Origin: Lithospermum erythrorhizon
Taxonomy: Eukaryota > Streptophyta > Magnoliopsida > Boraginales > Boraginaceae
Length of the DNA: 64,000 nt
Direction: 5' to 3'
NCBI GenBank assembly: GCA_019722365.1
Contig: JADFUC010000634.1
Location: 1 to 64,000, forward strand
Shown here: positions 62,402-64,000 of the stretch, piece after piece
Numbering within the stretch: the stretch's first letter is position 1
Layout: each line of letters starts with the position of its first letter
Made by a program: the position numbers and the translations under genes
The notes under the pieces: generated by a model
Told to the model about the DNA's origin: nothing
Database searches by the model: none
What the model saw: the letters and a program-made list of their open reading frames with translations, nothing else

Positions 62402-63459
62402 TGTTAGAATCTAGTATGAATTTTGTGATAAAACATAAAATTCGTACATCCCGGATCCTGAAATAATGTATATTAATCTAAAACACATAAATTGCATATG
62501 AATAAAGAGTTCTTACGTTGCAATGGAAGAGCGAAATGAAACCAAGTCCCTCGAGCCAACGAAGCCTCACGTGAATGCCCCTTGAAAATTCTCCAATTGT
62601 TTGTCTAACACCAAGCGATACTTAGATTATGCAGCGCGGGCGTCGAATCCGAAAGCGAACTTGTTAGAGTTGTGATGAACAAAATGGAAGAAATTATCTT
62701 CCCAGTGCAAGGGAGGCGGCTTTTTTCAAGAGGAGGCCGAGGGGTAGATTTTGCTGAAATGAAAAATCATATCTCTGCTGTCTTTAAATACCAAGCTGCT
62801 AAGTACGCTCGTTAAGCGGCTTCGTTAAGAAATGGAGTTTAACTTTCGTTAACTTAATTAGACAGATTGTAATGCTAATCCAAATAATATGGAGTCAGCA
62901 GTGTGTTGTTCCATTTTAGTTAACTTGACAAGTCAATTAAATACTAGCAGTCAGCATTGAATAACTTATCAATTATTCATCAATTTAAATTAGCAATTGA
63001 TTAAACTTGCGAGTTTAACGATTGATGTTAAATCAATATATATTTGACAAATATATATATATATCTTGAGGCGTCTCTCAATTCTGAATCTCGTTTAATT
63101 TGCTTGCATGAAGTATAATTCGAACTCATCACTATATGTGTGTGACATACAGGCTCATATAATAATGCGTTGTATAATAATAATAATCGACGATTATTAT
63201 TATTATAACAACGATTAATAGTAAGATGCAGCGATAAGCTCGTAACCTTAGAATTATCATGAGGAGCACACTAGTAATATACAATTACTAAGGTGAACAT
63301 AAGTTTCAGTAATCACATTTAACTTGACACGGTAAATGGTGTCTGTGATTGTCATGATAGGCGTAATAAAAAGGGAATGAATTTTCATTGATTTAAGCGA
63401 TTAGATAGCGATATACAATTCATCATTAAACAAAGGGTATGCGGACTCGTAGTACAACA
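62402..63459 (-). repeat. 5' LTR of copia C
   Basis: 1,058 bp from TGTTAGAATCTAG to TACAACA, with canonical TG/CA ends, next to a PBS. It is collinear with the LTR at 48,978-50,046. An AAT/ATT palindrome lies near 63,175-63,206. Confidence 0.8.
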
Positions 63460-64000
63460 ATTAGTTTTGTTGTTGGGCTTACCCTATTTCGCAAAGGTTG
63501 TGCAAATCATTTAAAGTTTTTAAAAAGTTCTAAGGCGGTATGTGTGTTTCACGAAGATCAAGTTAACCATGGTATTCATGAAGAAGGAAGAAGTGCCACT
63601 TAATTGTTACTAATATTGTTAGAGTAACAACTGTGAAGGAGGAAGAGGTTATTTCACAACTATTACTCCATCCGTATTATTAATAGTTGGTGCAGTCCAT
63701 CCACTCTTGAATATCTTACATGTCTTAATATCAATAAATCTTAGAAAGCGATGATAATATCGAATTAAATGGCCGGTCATAATGAACAGACCCAATCCAG
63801 CATTGAAAAAATTAAAACAAACAACAACCGAAAAAATAACACAAGAATTGTCCGCTAAGTTTGTTGCAACTTACACCTACATTTGGAGGCAGTGTTCCAT
63901 GTAAAATAAACTTTTATTATGATTGAGAATTACAACTCAAAAGACTTAGCTGAATGCATCCCGTTCTAGTAGCTTGATAGGCTCGTTTTAACCATCCGGT
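63460..64000. other. Right end of the window, no gene seen
   Basis: Nothing codes convincingly. 'ttactccatccgtattattaatag' at ~63,661 resembles a Stowaway MITE end, but the partner end is not in the window. Confidence 0.35.

Larger units (their letters stand above)
59340..63459 (-). mobile_element. Ty1/copia element C, internally deleted
   Basis: Minus-strand relative of A and B. It has a 5' LTR (62,402-63,459), a primer-binding site, a full leader and a short gag start fused to RT. Protease and integrase are absent. The 3' end, including the 3' LTR, is missing left of about 59,340. Confidence 0.85.

Overview
This 64 kb window is plant nuclear DNA, almost certainly from a eudicot. The evidence is AT-rich sequence, spliced genes with GT-AG introns, chromodomain-bearing Ty3/gypsy elements of Tekay/Del type with ~2.4 kb LTRs, a SIRE-type Ty1/copia element, other Ty1/copia elements with ~1 kb LTRs, a Mutator-like element and a Stowaway-like MITE. 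The species cannot be named from the sequence. There are no bacterial features and no CRISPR array, and I recognised no tRNA or rRNA gene. Most of the window is nested, decayed transposons. The only clear host gene is an oligopeptide transporter (OPT family) on the minus strand near 31.6-34.9 kb.

Layout. 1-8,063: copia element A (minus), cut by the window edge, with a gypsy solo LTR (3,921-6,333, TSD TTAAA) inside its leader. 8,064-~12,260: SIRE-type copia remnant (plus) with gag and protease but no recognisable integrase, RT or RNase H. 12,261-13,509: unassigned. 13,510-25,576: gypsy element X (minus) with both LTRs, a PBS and a decayed gag-pol ending in a chromodomain; its 5' LTR is split by a solo LTR of family Y. 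25,577-36,960: gene island with the OPT locus, one possible exon of an unknown gene and AT-rich spacers. 36,961-39,534: AT-rich with a 190 bp tandem duplication. 39,540-44,259: gypsy solo LTR Z, itself split by a Y LTR. 46,387-47,444: non-autonomous Mutator-like element with a perfect 9 bp TSD. 47,454-48,977: remnant of copia element D (PBS and start of the 5' LTR). 48,978-56,785: copia element B (minus), whose pol is recognisable from gag to RNase H but carries many stops and frameshifts. 56,786-59,060: gypsy LTR fragments in opposite orientations. 59,207-59,309: MITE. 59,340-63,459: copia element C (minus), an internal-deletion derivative joining gag directly to RT.

The OPT gene has a TATA box and three well-formed exons coding for the N-terminal half of the transporter. 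Its C-terminal half survives only as shattered, deleted and stop-containing pieces, so the locus is best read as a recent pseudogene. None of the transposons seen here is intact. The most unusual signals are tandem minisatellites at corresponding positions inside the LTRs of three gypsy subfamilies, and a possible conserved reading frame in the long leader of copia elements B and C. Copies of the same family differ by many small indels, so either age or residual sequencing error could account for part of the decay. I did not find a convincing new biological system.
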